From NCBI GenBank assembly GCA_036873135.1, contig JAPTYO010000015.1:5664839-5728838 (forward strand): a stretch of 64,000 nt of DNA, given 5' to 3'. Shown here piece after piece: positions 10,117-22,993 of the stretch (position 1 is the stretch's first letter; every line of letters begins with the position of its first letter). The notes beneath the pieces are model-generated. The model was not told the DNA's origin. It ran no database searches and saw only the letters and a program-made list of their open reading frames with translations. Origin of the DNA: Clarkia xantiana subsp. parviflora. Lineage: Eukaryota > Streptophyta > Magnoliopsida > Myrtales > Onagraceae. Made by a program: the position numbers and the translations under genes.

Positions 10117-12170
10117 AACGCATTCCAAGCAGTTTCACGTGCTTTTCGGATGTCTCTCAACGTAGTGGTTTTAGTTAATGGTTCTGAAAACATGCTGTTA
10201 GTGGATAAGTATTCCATAGGGATAATATTGTCTTCTACCATTGATTTAGCATAAAATTATTTCACATCTATGTGTTAAGTCCTACTTTTGGTACTGGGAT
10301 TCTTAACTGCCGCAATAGCTGCTTGACTGTTAGAGTATACCACGACGGGTTTACTCCCGTTTTTAACATCAAGCAGTGCAGTAAGGACCCTTTTCGGCCA
10401 GACTTCTACTTGTGCGTTTTAAAGATAGCTACGAATTTTGATTCCATCATAGACAGGGTGACACAGGTTTGCTATTTGCTCGCCCATGAAATTGCGATAT
10501 TAGCAAGGAGAAATACTCCTCATGTGGTGGAATTACGATCACCCGGATCGCCACCATGGTCGGCGTCATCGTAATCGGTCAATTCTAAACTTCTTGCCCT
10601 CATAGCACAGAGCGTGGTTGGCAGTACCTTTCGGAAAATTAGAAAATTTGTTTTTCAGTCTTTAAATGTTGATAGGATCTGATTGAAATCGTGCTACTAG
10701 GCCCATAGCGTAACAGATGTCCGGACGAGTGCTTTGCATGGTATACATGAGACTACCAACAATACTCATGTATTCAGCACCCATTATCTGTTAACGCTTT
10801 GCCAGCTTCTTGGGGCCGTCAGATTTTCACAGTGCGCACCCAAACACAACCGGCGTATCCACGAGTTTGACATCTTGCGTTCTGAGTCTTTTCAACAACT
10901 TGTTGATATCGACTTCTCGAGATAGAAATAATTCCCGGGTGGCCCTTTCCTTAGAAACTTAATGCCTAAGATATATCTGGCCTCTCCCATGTCTTTCATC
11001 TCGAGCACAGATGTCAACTAGGACTTTGACTCGCTCACAAAACTCATATCGTTCACGACAATGAGTATGTCATCCGCCTTTGAGGTTAAGGTGACTTACT
11101 TAGACCCGGTGTTCTTATAGTATACGCACGGGTCCTCGTGAAAATTCAAGTATCCGTTTCCTACGATTTTCTCGTGGAATCCGCGGTACCATTGCCGAGA
11201 CGATCGTTCAAGACCGTAAGTGGATCTTTCGGAAATTGCAAACTTTATGTTTGTTACCAGGATTAATGAAAGTCTCCAGTTATTCCTTATATATCTCTTC
11301 CTTTAGGTTTCCGTGAAGGAACGTGGTCTTAAACTCATTCGGTGCTTCTCGGAATCGAGACCTGCAACCAGGACATTTAGTGGCCCTAACAGTGGTTTCA
11401 CGCACAGTTGGTGAGTTTGTTTCGTCAAAGTCTACTCCGTGGATTTGGGTTCATCCTTTCGCAATAATCCGGACTTTGGACCGTCCGAATTTTATCAGTG
11501 ACGTGTCCTTTTTTCAGGACCCATCAAATCCTTTTATTCCTGTGGTTAGCAGGAAATCAACAAAGAAAATAATAATTTTCATTTAGGCTATCTTTCTCCT
11601 TTTAAATTGGTTTCCTCCATTTAATCCACTTGAGGTCCTTTCAATGCTTGTTGAACCATTTCCGGTTCCTCAATAGATGTCAGAGTGAGGTCATCACTCT
11701 TGTCAGTGGGATACTTCTTGGGAGAAGTTCGATGCCTTTGACTTTCGTCCAGGCTTGTTAATCCCATCTTGAATTTGATCATTCCTCCCACTCGGAGTAA
11801 TGCTTCTAATCGGAGCATCACTCCCACTAGGAATAAGAGCATTGTCTGAACTTTGACCTACAACTTTTCTCAAACGAATTCTCGGTCTCGGGATTCTGCC
11901 TCCGAGATAAATTCCTTTATCGCTAGGATCTGGAACCGATCTTGTCTGTATACTCCCATTGGAAACAATGTGTTCATCCAGCGGTTCAGCTTCATGATCA
12001 TCAGGTTCAACTTGATTCGTCCTAACGGCAACAGTGATTTTCGTGTGGTAGATGGGTTAATCATCCCACTGGATTTACTTTGATAATGTTTCTATTATCA
12101 TATACCATATCATTCACTGGAGTTTCCGGTTCAAATCTCTCCCACTCGAATAAAGTGGGACCTGAATATC
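10117..12170 (-). pseudogene. Copia RT-RNase H of C2, decayed
   Basis: Minus-strand remains of pol. The RNase H end lies near 10117-10600 (ending like REIFEKHVKLLG; LLANIAISW upstream). RT lies near 10930-11480, where the YVDD box is changed to a KADD-like reading near 11075. The pre-RT linker at 11621-12100 keeps SQRHRTSPKKYPTDK. Multiple frame breaks occur. Order and content match C1 and C4. Confidence 0.75.
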
Positions 12171-13530
12171 AGAATTGCCCTAATCTCCTCAAGATATCAT
12201 CTGTTTAATCACTTTATCAAGCATTGAAAATCGCTCTCAAGTCATGTAACGTCTGCTTCTCGACCACGGTACCATTTCCTAAAAGCTATGAACATGTATT
12301 TTCTAAGAGTAGTTACCGTACTCTTGATCCCAGTACGTGTTTTAATGTGTCATGTCATCTATGTCGCATGATGATATGATTTAACTCATTATCATTCTTT
12401 AGCTTTTATGGTCGCGTGTCATACGATTTTTATTGGAACAAAGTCTTTCATAAATGTGAGTCATTCTATATTCATCCCAAAGGGAATATATATTGGATTG
12501 ACTCTAACATTATGCTTTTACCAAACTTTGTTTTATGAAGTGTAAAATAAAACGTTTAGCCTGACTTTCGTTCAAGGCTCATGGAAGGAAAATTGTTTAA
12601 CTGAGTTAATCCTTTTTCGTTTGCCAACTTATTCCAGAGATTTTATCCCATCTCCGAACTGAGCAAGTTAGGCTTTCACCTTGTGCTTCAGTTAATACTA
12701 TTACAAGGTTGGGGTAGCTTAGGAAGCATACTTCTTACCGTTGTAAACGTTATCAATAAGTTGTTCCCGAAAGAACCCAAACAAAAATTCAGCATATATT
12801 TTCAAATACACTTCATTATTAAATCCGTACTTTGAAACGACGTGTTCCTTCTTTCGAGGTCCACTTGCATTCTTAGGTGCCATAAACCAATGTTTAACCC
12901 TAAGATAAAATTGTTTCGTTTCCAAATTTAATCCAATTTAATTTTAATCGATTTCACACATGTTTCATCATTACCAATTTATTTCATTTAATGGAGTATT
13001 TCTGATGAATAGAGAAAGAATTTTGATCGGTTCATTCTTAGCGCTACGCAATTGATTGATTTCATTGGTAATTTAATTTTACCCAAATGACTAGACTATA
13101 GTGGAGAAGTATGGATTTGTTGATTTGGCTAATTCTCATAGCCTTTAATTTTCGGTATTTCATCGTAATCCGGATTGATCTTGTTTGACCGGGTCAATTA
13201 ATCTTGATAAGTAGATCGCATTTCGAATCGAATGGAAACCACTTTATTCAATAATTTCGAAATCATCATCCAAAAATTCAAACATAAATCTGTACAAATA
13301 GGAAAAACCAATATGAACATTATCAAGGTCTCAGATCTCCAGCTTGAAGCGATTGCGAAGAACAATGGATAAACAGTCTTTACCACGTTTTGCAGTGTAC
13401 CTGAGATAAATTCACAAGTGAATTATGTCAGTTGTCTTGCATGTAAATAAAATGTTTCACGGTTTTATATATATGTGGTAAACGATTCGTACCTTGTAGG
13501 CACAGTAATCATGGTGGTTATCGCACCGGA
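12171..13530 (-). other. Gag-to-RT interval of C2, no protease or integrase
   Basis: Equivalent of 6377-7686 in C1: about 1.4 kb with no recognisable protease or integrase motif in any frame. Confidence 0.5.
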
Positions 13531-14160
13531 TCATCTTTTGGACCTTTTCTTAACCGAGGACTGTAAACTTTTCAGCATGTTAATGAATCTCTCATCGATT
13601 GCTTCTCGTTTTTCAGGAAAGTATTTTTCTTCATGATCTGCTTTGAATAGGTTTATCGACGTCTGAATCGATGTGATTAGACGCGTGAGACCTCCTTCAT
13701 CAGTGAACCATGAGAGAGGAAACATTTTCATGACTCTCCTAGTCCTCATCCATATGTCAACTTCTTCAACGGGATTACGATCGGTTACTACACCGTCATC
13801 ACTGCATAGAATATTATAATATTCTGCCATTAAGGCTTTTGCTTCAGCGGCCTTCCCTCCACCCTAGCCATGGTGTATGGCACACCAAACATGCAGTGCA
13901 CTTTGTAGAATCCGTGTCTCAGCTTCAGCTGTCAGCTGCAAGAGGATTATCTCTTGTGCCTTGCGATCTCTCCTCAACCTCTTCTTGTTCCTGATTTCAT
14001 GTAGATTTCCATATTCGTCCAAAATTATCCTTTCTGCTTGCGGACTGATGAGATCAGTAAGTTCCGTAGCAGTCAGCATATCCATAACGTTCTTTCTCCA
14101 TGCATTATAATCCATGCAATCCAGATTGCGAGGCGTGTAGAAACGTACCGATCCAGCCAT
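13531..14160 (-). pseudogene. Gag-like ORF of C2, one in-frame stop
   Basis: Reads from ATG 14160 (MAGSVRFYTPRNLDCMDYNA) to the stop at 13531 (KKRSKR). One TAG in frame, between VWCAIHHG and GGGKAAEAKALMAEYY near 13864, splits an otherwise open frame of about 210 codons. It contains the family pattern DYNAWRKNVMDML, then DEYGN, then a basic RRDRKAQEIILLQLTAE helix, then PLSWFTDEGGLTRLI. It is the best preserved copy of this ORF. Copia Gag is the likely function. Confidence 0.6.
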
Positions 14161-16159
14161 GAAAACTAACACTTTGACAGTTATGCAAAATCAGGGAGAC
14201 AATAACATTTTGAGAAAGAATCGCATACATAAGATATCTATTAAGATGCAATACGACCGATAATTATCCCTCAGTCATTTAAACCAACTGACCACTCGTA
14301 AACCGATGTAAGAGGGTTATGAAAGAGTTCACACCATCGTCGTCTTCAATCCAATATATCAGTCTTTTAAAACAGATTTATCACAAATTACTGGAACGGG
14401 AATTTTAAAATAAGCATACCCGATCTTGGCTTTCCCAAGGCCCTTTTGTTTTAAAATTTCCGATGAATTTACTTCACACATATATAATTCTACTTCCATG
14501 TAAATTATCATACGTAAGTAACATGTATCACACAATCCACACACATGCTTACGCGTCATGCGTCTAATGTTCCGAGGAACTCATGCTTGCATACATAATT
14601 CTACTTTCTAAGTAAATTATCACATGCAGCTACATCCTTAACATCCTAGCGTACGTGTCAAACATGCATATTCCACTTCCATTATACATATTTGGTGACT
14701 GGTTTTCGATTTTAAAATAATTTTAATCATTAGGGGCTGATTTGCAATTCATGTTTATATTCCATTTCGTAACCATCACAGCATGTCTATCCTAGTACGC
14801 AAACCATATATTTAACCAGGGCTCCGCCCCCAACATGCAATATCCAGCTAGCTTGACTCAGTCAAGGCGACAGTTCTAATCATGCATAAATATATATTGA
14901 ATGATAAACAATTGCAATTCGGTTTAGATTAATAAACCTTTGAGCACTGTGTTAGCTAACCGGAGTTCAAAAATATTTGGATTTTAAAACATGACTTCCC
15001 TATTTTATTTAATTGACTTGAATTCGGTTTTGAAAATTCAGTTCAGTCAATTTCGGTCTGGTTCGATTCGGTCCAATAAATTTCGGTTCGGGTCCGGTTC
15101 AGCAAAATCCGGTTCTGTTCGATCCGGTTTTATTCAAAATCTGGTTCCATCCGAACCGGTCTGATAAAATAGGGTTTGGTTCGGTTCAACACTCAAAACC
15201 GGTTCGGTTAGATCCACTTAGTTACCCCGGTCCGACTCGACCCGACTAGGTCGAACCGATTGAGAAAATCCGGTTCGGTTTAATCTATTACATCCCGGTT
15301 TAATTAAATATTGGACCGTCCCATTTATTTGAAAATGGTTTGGGCCGAAATTGTTACTTGTGGGCTAAGTAGGGTTTTATTGTCCACTAAAAACTTAACT
15401 TAGTCATCAAGCAACATTAATTATAAAAATAATTTCCAATATTAAATAAATAAATATATATATATATATTCGGCCAAAATAAACATATATATATATTGCC
15501 AAGATTCTATCTATAAAACAAAATCAATAAAGAATATATATATATATATATATGTAAAATTCGGTTTCTATATATATAATATATATTCTATTTACTGTCA
15601 ATATCTTTAATAGGGAAACAAATAACTGACAATATATTTTCTCAATCTTTTAGGTAACTAAATCTATCAATAATATCTGTTACCCTATTTAAATATTAGA
15701 TATATTGATAGTTATATATATTATATATTAATGTGAATCTATCCACTTGTTTCTAATTATAGATATATAGTTACCTTAATTAAAAATTAAAATATGGTAA
15801 ACTATATCCCTAATAATTTCGGCCGAAATTCGCTTTCTTGGTGCCTAAGAAATTAAAAATTTTACCTTACAATTCTTAGGGTGTGGCCGAAATTAACATC
15901 AAATTAGAAACAAATTGTCAAGTTTCAAGATCAAGTACTACTAAGATCAGCAATCCAATGTATGATTTTGATAGAAACCTTGTTTTTCTTGAAGATCATG
16001 GACATCAAATTCATCAAGAACACCATGAAAATTTCGGATTCACCATCAACACAAAAATCGAAAATTTTCGGAAAAATTTAAAATTTTAATTTTAAAATTT
16101 TCGGAAATCTCTTTTCTTTCAAGAACACCAATTTATCAAAATCAAGAACTCCTAACACA
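14161..16159 (-). other. Untranslated leader of C2
   Basis: Reverse-orientation leader with a GGTTCGGTTCGGTCC-rich tract at about 15000-15290 and TA microsatellites near 15455-15560. No ORF is supported. Confidence 0.6.
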
Positions 16160-16172
16160 GGCTCTGATACCA
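16160..16172 (-). other. Primer-binding site of C2 (initiator Met tRNA)
   Basis: Minus strand reads TGGTATCAGAGCC, complementary to the 3' end of plant initiator methionine tRNA, one base from the LTR. This is the standard copia primer site. Confidence 0.92.
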
Positions 16173-16173
16173 C

Positions 16174-16777
16174 TGATAGATTAGGGAGGATAATCACTAC
16201 GAATACTAAAACATGGTACATGCTCGTTAACATAATTACGCAGCAGAAGATTTGCACATGCCTCAACCAAGATTCGTAGTCCCAAGAACTTGCCGCTGGA
16301 GGGAATTCGCAGCTCTCCGGTCGGCACCCGTCGAGGTTCTTGTTAAAGAAGCCATACGTGGTATAGTCTCCACAGCAAAGCCTCTGATCGAAACGAAGGC
16401 AGGGACAGATCTTAGTAGTGATTTGCTAGAAAGCAAATTGACACACCCTTGATGATGCATATGGTTTGGCCGAAACACTTAGGTGTGGGGGAGGGTTTTT
16501 CTCTCTAAAACTCTCTTGTGAGGGAATTGTGATTAACCTTAATAAAACCCCTAACACCTTGTATTTATAGGAGGAGTAAAGTGGACTAAAGTACACTTTA
16601 CCCACTCCTAATATTCGGCCGGCCTATGCTATGGGGGAGGCCCAATTTTGGGCCTCCCATGTCAATTGGGATTTGGGTCTGGCCCAATTACCCTAATGTG
16701 ACATTTACCCAAGTTCATTAGGTAACCATACATATTAATGGGCTACCAATTACGACGCCCATCACCATATCCTAACA
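16174..16777 (-). repeat. 5' LTR of C2
   Basis: Begins TGATAGATTAGGG and ends CATATCCTAACA on the plus strand. It pairs with 8446-9048 and is followed by the CACGG duplication at 16778-16782. Its upstream dyad has one mismatch. Confidence 0.9.
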
Positions 16778-16782
16778 CACGG

Positions 16783-17486
16783 TCAGAGCCATCCTTGCCC
16801 TTGTTGCATATAGAGCTGCACCAAATGGATGTTAAGACCGCATTCCTCCACGGAAACCTGTAGGAAGAGATCTATATGGAGAAGCCGGAGGGTTTCAATA
16901 CTCCTGGAAATGACCGAAAAGTTTGTAAACCCCAGAGATCTAACTACGGTCTTAAACAATCGCCTCGACAATGGTATCGCAGGTTCCACGAGGAAATTGT
17001 TGGAAACAGATTCGTGAACTTCTATGAGGACCCCTGCATATACACTAAGACCTCCGGTTCTAAGTATGTCATCTTAACCTTATACGTGGATGACATACTC
17101 ATTGCTTCAAACGATGTGAGTTTCATGAAACAGTCGACGTCCTAGTTGGCATCAGTATTCTAGATGAAGGACATGGGAGAGGCTACGTAAATCTTAGGCA
17201 TTAAAATCGGCAGAGATCATGCCGCCCATAGATTATGTCTATCTCAAGAATCTTATAGCAACAAACTATTAAAAAGATTCAGAATGCTGGATGTCAAACC
17301 CGTGGAGACACCGGTTGTACTCGGGTGCGCGCTGTGGGAAGTCTAATGTATGCCATTCTCTGCACTCGTCCGGACATCTATTACGTCGTGGGCCTAGTAG
17401 CAAGATTCCAATCAGACCCCATCTATTAACATTTAAAGGCTGTAAAACGAATCATACATTATCTGAAAGGTACTGCCGACTACGTA
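16783..17486 (+). pseudogene. Copia RT of C1, second part
   Basis: Continues the RT broken at 8445: VRAILALVAY, ELHQMDVKTAFLHG, EEIYMEKPEGF, YGLKQSPRQWYRRF, DPCIYTKTSGSKY and the catalytic LYVDDILIASND near 17080-17110. Frame changes occur near 16806 (a few bases lost before ELHQ), at the TAG at 16861 and near 16930, so it is not translatable as one piece. Downstream GLSQESY-like and palm/thumb residues run to about 17300. Confidence 0.85.
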
Positions 17487-17987
17487 ATGTGCTATGAGGG
17501 CAGGAAGATAGAATTGACCGGTTTCGGTGACGCGGACCATGGTGGCGATCCGGATGATCATAAGTCCATCACAGGAGGGGTATTCCTCCTTGCTAATGCC
17601 GCCATTTCATGGACAAGCAAGAAGCAATCATGTGTCGCGTTGTCTACGATGGAATCGGAATTCGATGACCTCTCCAAAAACGCACAGGACTCAGTCTGGC
17701 TGAAAAGGCTTCTTACTGCATTGTTAGGCACCGACGAAGAGAGTAAGCCTGTGAAGGTATACTCTGACAGTCTGGCAGCCATTGCGGCAATTAAGAATCC
17801 AAACTACCATAGTAGGACTAAACACATTGATGTGAAATATAATTATGCTAAATATGTTGTGGAAGACAATATAATCACTCTAGAATACTTGCCCACCGAC
17901 AACATGATAGCGGACCCATTGACTAAGCCTTTACGCAGGGAGATTTTTGAAAAGCACGTAAAACTGCTAGGATTGCTTAGGGCTTAA
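17487..17987 (+). CDS. Copia RNase H domain of C1
   Basis: Open frame of 166 aa with the complete copia RNase H signature. It has GFGDADHGGDPDD (first Asp), SWTSKKQSCVALSTMESEF (Glu), VYSDSLAAI (Asp) and TKHIDVKYNYA (last Asp), then the usual end DPLTKPLRREIFEKHVKLLGL. The domain removes RNA from the RNA:DNA hybrid during reverse transcription. It is the tail of a broken polyprotein, not an independent gene; the ATG at its start is fortuitous. Confidence 0.85.
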   Translation: MCYEGRKIELTGFGDADHGGDPDDHKSITGGVFLLANAAISWTSKKQSCVALSTMESEFDDLSKNAQDSVWLKRLLTALLGTDEESKPVKVYSDSLAAIAAIKNPNYHSRTKHIDVKYNYAKYVVEDNIITLEYLPTDNMIADPLTKPLRREIFEKHVKLLGLLRA

Positions 17988-19108
17988 TAAGTGGCTTGTA
18001 TTCCTGATGACATTTTAATTGTTGAAAGTTATATTTTGATTGAATAAGGAATTGTAAATTTTGAGTACATGATTTATCAACGTCGTGCTGATTAATAACA
18101 TCGGATTTTATGGTTTATAAACTGAGTCGCAGGAGGATGTAAAAGTCTTCTGTTAAAATTATATCGAATGTGGGCTTGCCTCGTCACACAGGCACGGTCA
18201 TCTTGTAGGTGAGAGGGAACCTCTACCATATCAAGATCGGCTGAGAACCAGGGGGATAAACCTGGTTACACGAAACGATCACTTAGCCTCGGTAAAACGC
18301 GACTTGACCTTCGTTTTGTAAATCGCTTTGATGGACTCCGTCCGTCATTTACCACATTCAGGGCCATATAAAATATTCTGCAATGGCATTATCGACATAT
18401 CCCAATCCTGGCTAGTTCATGTATGCTATCGACGCATGGTTCATACTGCGCGTGCCATGTTCGACCACGGGGTCATGCTCGGTTGTGCTAGCTAGGATCC
18501 TCATGATTCCAATGGGCGCAGACTTCTTCACCTCGAGCGTGTAATTGATCCCGTGTGCCTTATGAAGAGGCGCCCAAAGTATCCTCATGGACTTGGAACT
18601 CATACCTAAGGTCATGCTCAATGTTCGCTTCCCGGCGTACGAGCGTAGTGCTGAAGAAAAAGGTCAAGTGACCACGTCTTTGGAAACCGGTTGGGTTTGA
18701 CTAAGGGTATGAGGGATAGGGATGGTCAAGTTAACCTGTAATTCACCGAATCTTGTATTCGCTAGGTGGCCACCAACCGGATATTAGTTGAAGGTTGTGA
18801 ATACGGATGCCTTGGAGAAGTGTTCCTATGTGGAAACTAGGCAATTAGAGAATTACAGTTGACCAAGGATACAATGCGATACGATTAATATTTGATTGAC
18901 AGGTTGATTGACGACATGGAATTAACGTTCCGCGGGCGCTACAACATTCCTAACAGATGAGTAGCACGATGTCCGTCGTATCCGCCAATCGCACAGCAAA
19001 CCTCGTATGAACTGTTCGGAAGCAGGGGCAGATCGGAAGACAGAAATGTTGATGTGATTCGGACAACGATACATTAACAGGCACCCTACAATTCCGGCGA
19101 GTGGGAGC
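17988..19108 (+). other. 3' untranslated region and polypurine tract of C1
   Basis: About 1.1 kb without a supported ORF. It ends in GGCGAGTGGGAGC (19096-19108), the polypurine tract that primes plus-strand DNA, directly before the LTR. The same region in minus orientation follows the LTRs of C2 (from 9049) and C4 (from 23592). Confidence 0.75.
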
Positions 19109-19711
19109 TGTTAGCATAAGGTGACTGGGCGCCGTAAATTGTAGCCCGTTATATTATATGTGTTACCTGAGACAATTGGGTAAATGTCACATTAGGGTAA
19201 CTGGGCTTGTCCTTAATCCTAATTGACATGAGAGGCCCAAATATTGGGCCTCCCACATGTATGTCCGGCCGAATTTGTTAAGGGGGGGTAAAGTGGACTT
19301 TTGTCCACTTTACTCCTCCTATATAAAGGGAGTGTTAGAGATTTTTCACAAGTGATTAACAACTCTCCTTTAGAGTGACTTAGATAGAAAATCCCTCCTT
19401 CCCAAGAACATAGTTCGGCCGAACCTTGCTCATCACCTAGGGTGTGCCAATTTTCTTTCTAAGAAAACACTCTAAATATATGTCCCCGTCGAAGAACTGA
19501 TCAAAGGCTTTGTTGTGGAGCTATATCGCGTAGGACTTCTCTAACAAGAACTTCTACGGGTTCCGTCTGGCGGATCGTGAACACCCTCCACAAAGCTCTT
19601 GGGCAAAGGAACCACCAAAAGGTATGTGCGAATTCTTCCGTTGCGTAATTGAGATTACTAGCATGTACATGTTTTAGTGTTTCCGTAGTATTACGTTCCC
19701 GTAATTCAACA
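19109..19711 (+). repeat. 3' LTR of C1
   Basis: 603 bp from TGTTAGCATAAGG to GTAATTCAACA. It carries the dyad and TATA box of the family promoter (next entry). After it the CACTA-like sequence resumes with ATTCCTTACCC. Confidence 0.9.
19288..19327 (+). promoter_or_regulatory. LTR promoter of the copia family: dyad plus TATA box
   Basis: A perfect 11-bp inverted repeat (GTAAAGTGGAC, loop TTTT) at 19288-19313 lies 6 bp before TATATAAA at 19320-19327. Other LTRs of the family keep the same arrangement, some with a different stem sequence. It is likely a core-promoter upstream element or transcription factor site. Confidence 0.65.
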
Positions 19712-20310
19712 ATTCCTTACCCGCGAAATCGGTCATAAATCAGTATTAGATGGCCTGTTAATACAGAGTTCTGGCTGATATAGCTGGTATTTAATACACG
19801 AATCGGTAATCTGTATTAAAATTGCTGACCGGAAAAATCTGTTAGGAAGTTTCCTTACTGACCAAATCAGTATTTAAATAAAGTCGGTACTAAATATTCT
19901 GACGGGTTCCTTACCTTCGTATGACATTCCACATAGTCTGGAAGACGTCTTGAGGACATGTAGAGTTCAAGGTTCCGATGCTAAAGATTCTTGGTAGAAT
20001 ATTTCCAATTTCGATACAAATTATTTGTGTTTAGAACCTACGTTTATGTTTCCAGAGACGGTCTTCAAAATAACATATAGCAAACGGGAATTACACAGTT
20101 TTAGTGATTCAGTACCTTAATTCTACAAGCATTTTTCGGGTACATTTGATTCATTCATATATTGATCCATTCTTGTCCTTCAAATTTTGATTCAAAATAT
20201 GTTTGACCACAAGTTCCGTGATGATGTGTTGACAACATTTGAGTTTGGGATTGTTCGATACTAAATGTGCTTAATGGAGTTTCTGAAGGATGGTATTAAC
20301 AGTAAGTTTC
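19712..20310 (+). mobile_element. CACTA-like interior resuming after C1
   Basis: Joined to 3948-3972 it would read CACTACAAGAAAACAGG and onward without C1. It has short motifs around GTATTTAATA, CAGTATTTAAAT and CGGTACTAAAT in alternating orientation at 19740-19910, as in CACTA subterminal regions. No transposase is seen and the far end is not found in the window. Confidence 0.45.
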
Positions 20311-20732
20311 TGTTGGCATTTGGAGATTGCGCCGTCGTAATTGGGAACCCATTAAATAAGAGTATGGTATCTAAGGAAATTGGGTAATGTCACATTAGGG
20401 ATTTTGGGCTAGGCCTAAAATCTCAATTGACATGAGAGGCCCAAAATTGGGCCACCCTACTCTGATGGCCGACTGTAATATCTAGGAGGGCAAAGTGGAC
20501 TTTTGTCCACTTTGCTCCTCTTATAAACAGAGAGTTCTATGGATTTATTATAAGCAAATCTCTTCTTCATTTGTGGTGAGATAGAAAGAAATCCCTCCTC
20601 CCGAAACACAAGTAGTTTCGGCCGAACCATACAAGAGCCAAGGAGGTTGCCAAATTGTGTTATGAAATTTACTCTGGTGATCCATCCCACTAAAGAATCG
20701 ATAGAGACTTTGCTCTGTAGACCAATCCGCGT
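20311..20732 (+). repeat. Copia LTR fragment, 3' part cut off
   Basis: Begins TGTTGGCATTTGGAG and runs to ACCAATCCGCG, where a second LTR of the same type starts. Its dyad (20490-20515) has stem GCAAAGTGGAC, with a compensated change relative to C1. Confidence 0.8.
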
Positions 20733-21308
20733 TGTTGGTATTTGGAGATTGGGTCGTCGTAATTAGGAGCCCATTAAATAAAAGTATGGTACCTAAAGAA
20801 ATTGGGTAATGTCACATTAGGGATTTCGGGCAACGCCTAAAATCCCAATTGACGTGAGAGACCCAAAATTTGGCCTCCCTACTCTAATGGCCGGCCGAAA
20901 TATCTTGGAGGGAAAAGTGGACTTTTTTCCTCTTATAAATAGGGAGTGCTAGGGATTTATTATAAGCTAATCTCTTCTTCCTTTGTGGTGAGATAGAAAG
21001 AAACCCCTCCTACCTAAACACAAGTAGTTTCGGCCGAACCATACACAAGCCAATGAGGTGCCAAATTGTGTTAAGAAATTTACTCCGGTATTCCATCCCC
21101 GCTAAATAATTGACAGAGGCTTTGCTATGGAGACCAATCCACGTAGGGCTTCCTTAACTAGAACCTCTACGGGAACCGTCCGGCGGATCGAGAACTCCCC
21201 TCAGTGATCTTGGGACTACGTAAAGCGTTGTAGGTATGTGCACCATATTCCGCTACGTAATTAATTACCCTGCACATATCTTGTCTTGTTTTGCCTTCAC
21301 CGTAATTT
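20733..21308 (+). repeat. 5' LTR of copia C3, inserted in the previous LTR
   Basis: Begins TGTTGGTATTTGGAG and matches the preceding LTR past the point where that one stops. It ends in CACCGTAATT, then passes directly into leader sequence, so the LTR end and primer site are deleted. Its dyad is degraded. Confidence 0.75.
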
Positions 21309-22526
21309 CGGCCGAATTTTTGCCTAGGTGAATTAGGTCACAATTACAATTAGGGCTAGATTGACATGATAACTGTGGATAGAAACTATCAATATATCTT
21401 AGCACAATATTAGGGATATAGATAATATTATCAATATTGATAGATATTAGTTACCTAAAAATTGAGAAATATATATATATATATATTGTTGATATATTTA
21501 TATCTCTAAATATAGAATCTTGACAATAAATATATATATATATATATATTGTGTAAATATTGGAAACTATATCTTTATTTATTGTTATTTGGAGGCTAAG
21601 TTAAGTTTTTGGTGGATTTTTACACCCTACTTAGCCAACAAGTAACCAATTTGGCCGAACCCTATAGGGTAATGACACAGTCCAATTTTGCACATCCGGG
21701 GTCAACCGACCTAAAGACCAAGGGAACCCGAACCGGGTCAACGGAACCGAACCGGGTCGGGTTCCATGGGTCCAAACCGAAGCGGGTTAACTAAGCCGGG
21801 TTTTCTCAATTGGTCCGACCCAACCGGGTCGGGTCAGACCGGGGCAACTAAAATAGGTCAAACCGACCCGATTTACGTGAAGAGCATAACCGAATTCATA
21901 TTTTAAACCGAACCGGTCCGACCGAACCTTATTTTTAATTAAGCCAAACAGGACCGGCTGAACCGAACCGAATCGAATCGGATTTGACCGAACCAAGTCA
22001 ACTTAAAATAGGATGGTCAAATTTTAAAATCCTAATTTTTTTCGAACTTTAAAATTACATAAGCAGTGCTTATTGGTTTACTATTTTCACGTTTTAATTA
22101 AATATGATGCCTATTTTCGATTATAGGGATGGATCTTGGAAATGCATGATTTTGGGAATGAGCCAATTAGTGGGCTGAATTGCAATTGCTATTTAATTGA
22201 TATAATTGTATGATTAGAATTGTCGTCTTGACTATGTCAAGCTAGCTGTATATTGCATGTTGTGGGCAAAACCCTGGTTTTCTATTAATGAGTTGCGCAC
22301 TAGGATAGACATGTTGTGATGGTTGTAAATGACTAGGATTCATGTCTAGAAGTACGCATGTTTAATTGTTAGCATGAATTGCAAGTCAGCCCCAAATGTT
22401 TCAAAACCGAAAATCAGTAGCCAAATATGCATGTTTAATATGGTGTGATCACGCATGATCCCTTAGGAAGTAGATTTATATATGGTAGCAAGAGTTCCTC
22501 GGAACATTATACGCATGACGCGTATG
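21309..22526 (+). other. Leader of C3, first part
   Basis: TA microsatellites near 21470-21550, a tract of CCGAACCGGGTC-type repeats at about 21690-22000, then the conserved segment ending GCATGACGCGTATG at the hAT insertion point. No supported ORF. Confidence 0.6.
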
Positions 22527-22993
22527 TAGGGCTGGCAATTTTTGACACGGCACGATAACACGAACACGCACGAAAAAAAAACCGTGTTCGTGCTAGCCTA
22601 TGTCAGAATGATAACACGATAGCACAAACACGATTAACACGATATAATTTCCGTTCCATGTTTGTGTTTGGGTATCATAACACGACACGCACGATAGGAC
22701 GATAACATTGTGCTAATAAGACTAAATGTTAGGTTTTTTTTGAGCAAATCTTATCTATTACCTCCAATTAGTGGTTTATCATCTAGTGTTTGTAGACTCT
22801 ATATTACTAACTTATGAATAGTGACATATTAATTCATGGTTTTTTTATGTGTGAAGTTCATTATTTTGAATTTGGCTCAAAGATCTCGTATATATATACA
22901 ACCAAATATCTTTCACAACACGATAGCACGACACGAACACACACGAAAGTATCAGTGCTGTGTTCGTGTTTGTAAAATGTGGCACAATAAGCT

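Larger units (their letters stand above)
8446..16777 (-). mobile_element. Copia element C2, complete LTR to LTR
   Basis: 8332-bp minus-strand copia element with LTRs at both ends, primer site, leader, gag-like ORF, RT-RNase H remains, polypurine tract and a perfect 5-bp target duplication. The LTRs differ at several dozen sites over about 600 bp, so the insertion is not recent, but it is younger than C1, which it interrupts. Its coding regions carry stops and altered motifs. Confidence 0.9.
3973..19711 (+). mobile_element. Copia element C1, interrupted by C2
   Basis: Ty1/copia retrotransposon on the plus strand: partial 5' LTR, leader, gag-like ORF, linker, RT (split by C2), RNase H, polypurine tract and full 3' LTR. 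It sits just inside a CACTA end. The flanks are GGTTCCG on the left and ATTCC on the right, a near but imperfect 5-bp duplication. The RT sequence is continuous across C2 when C2 and one CACGG are left out, which shows C1 is the older element. Confidence 0.85.
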
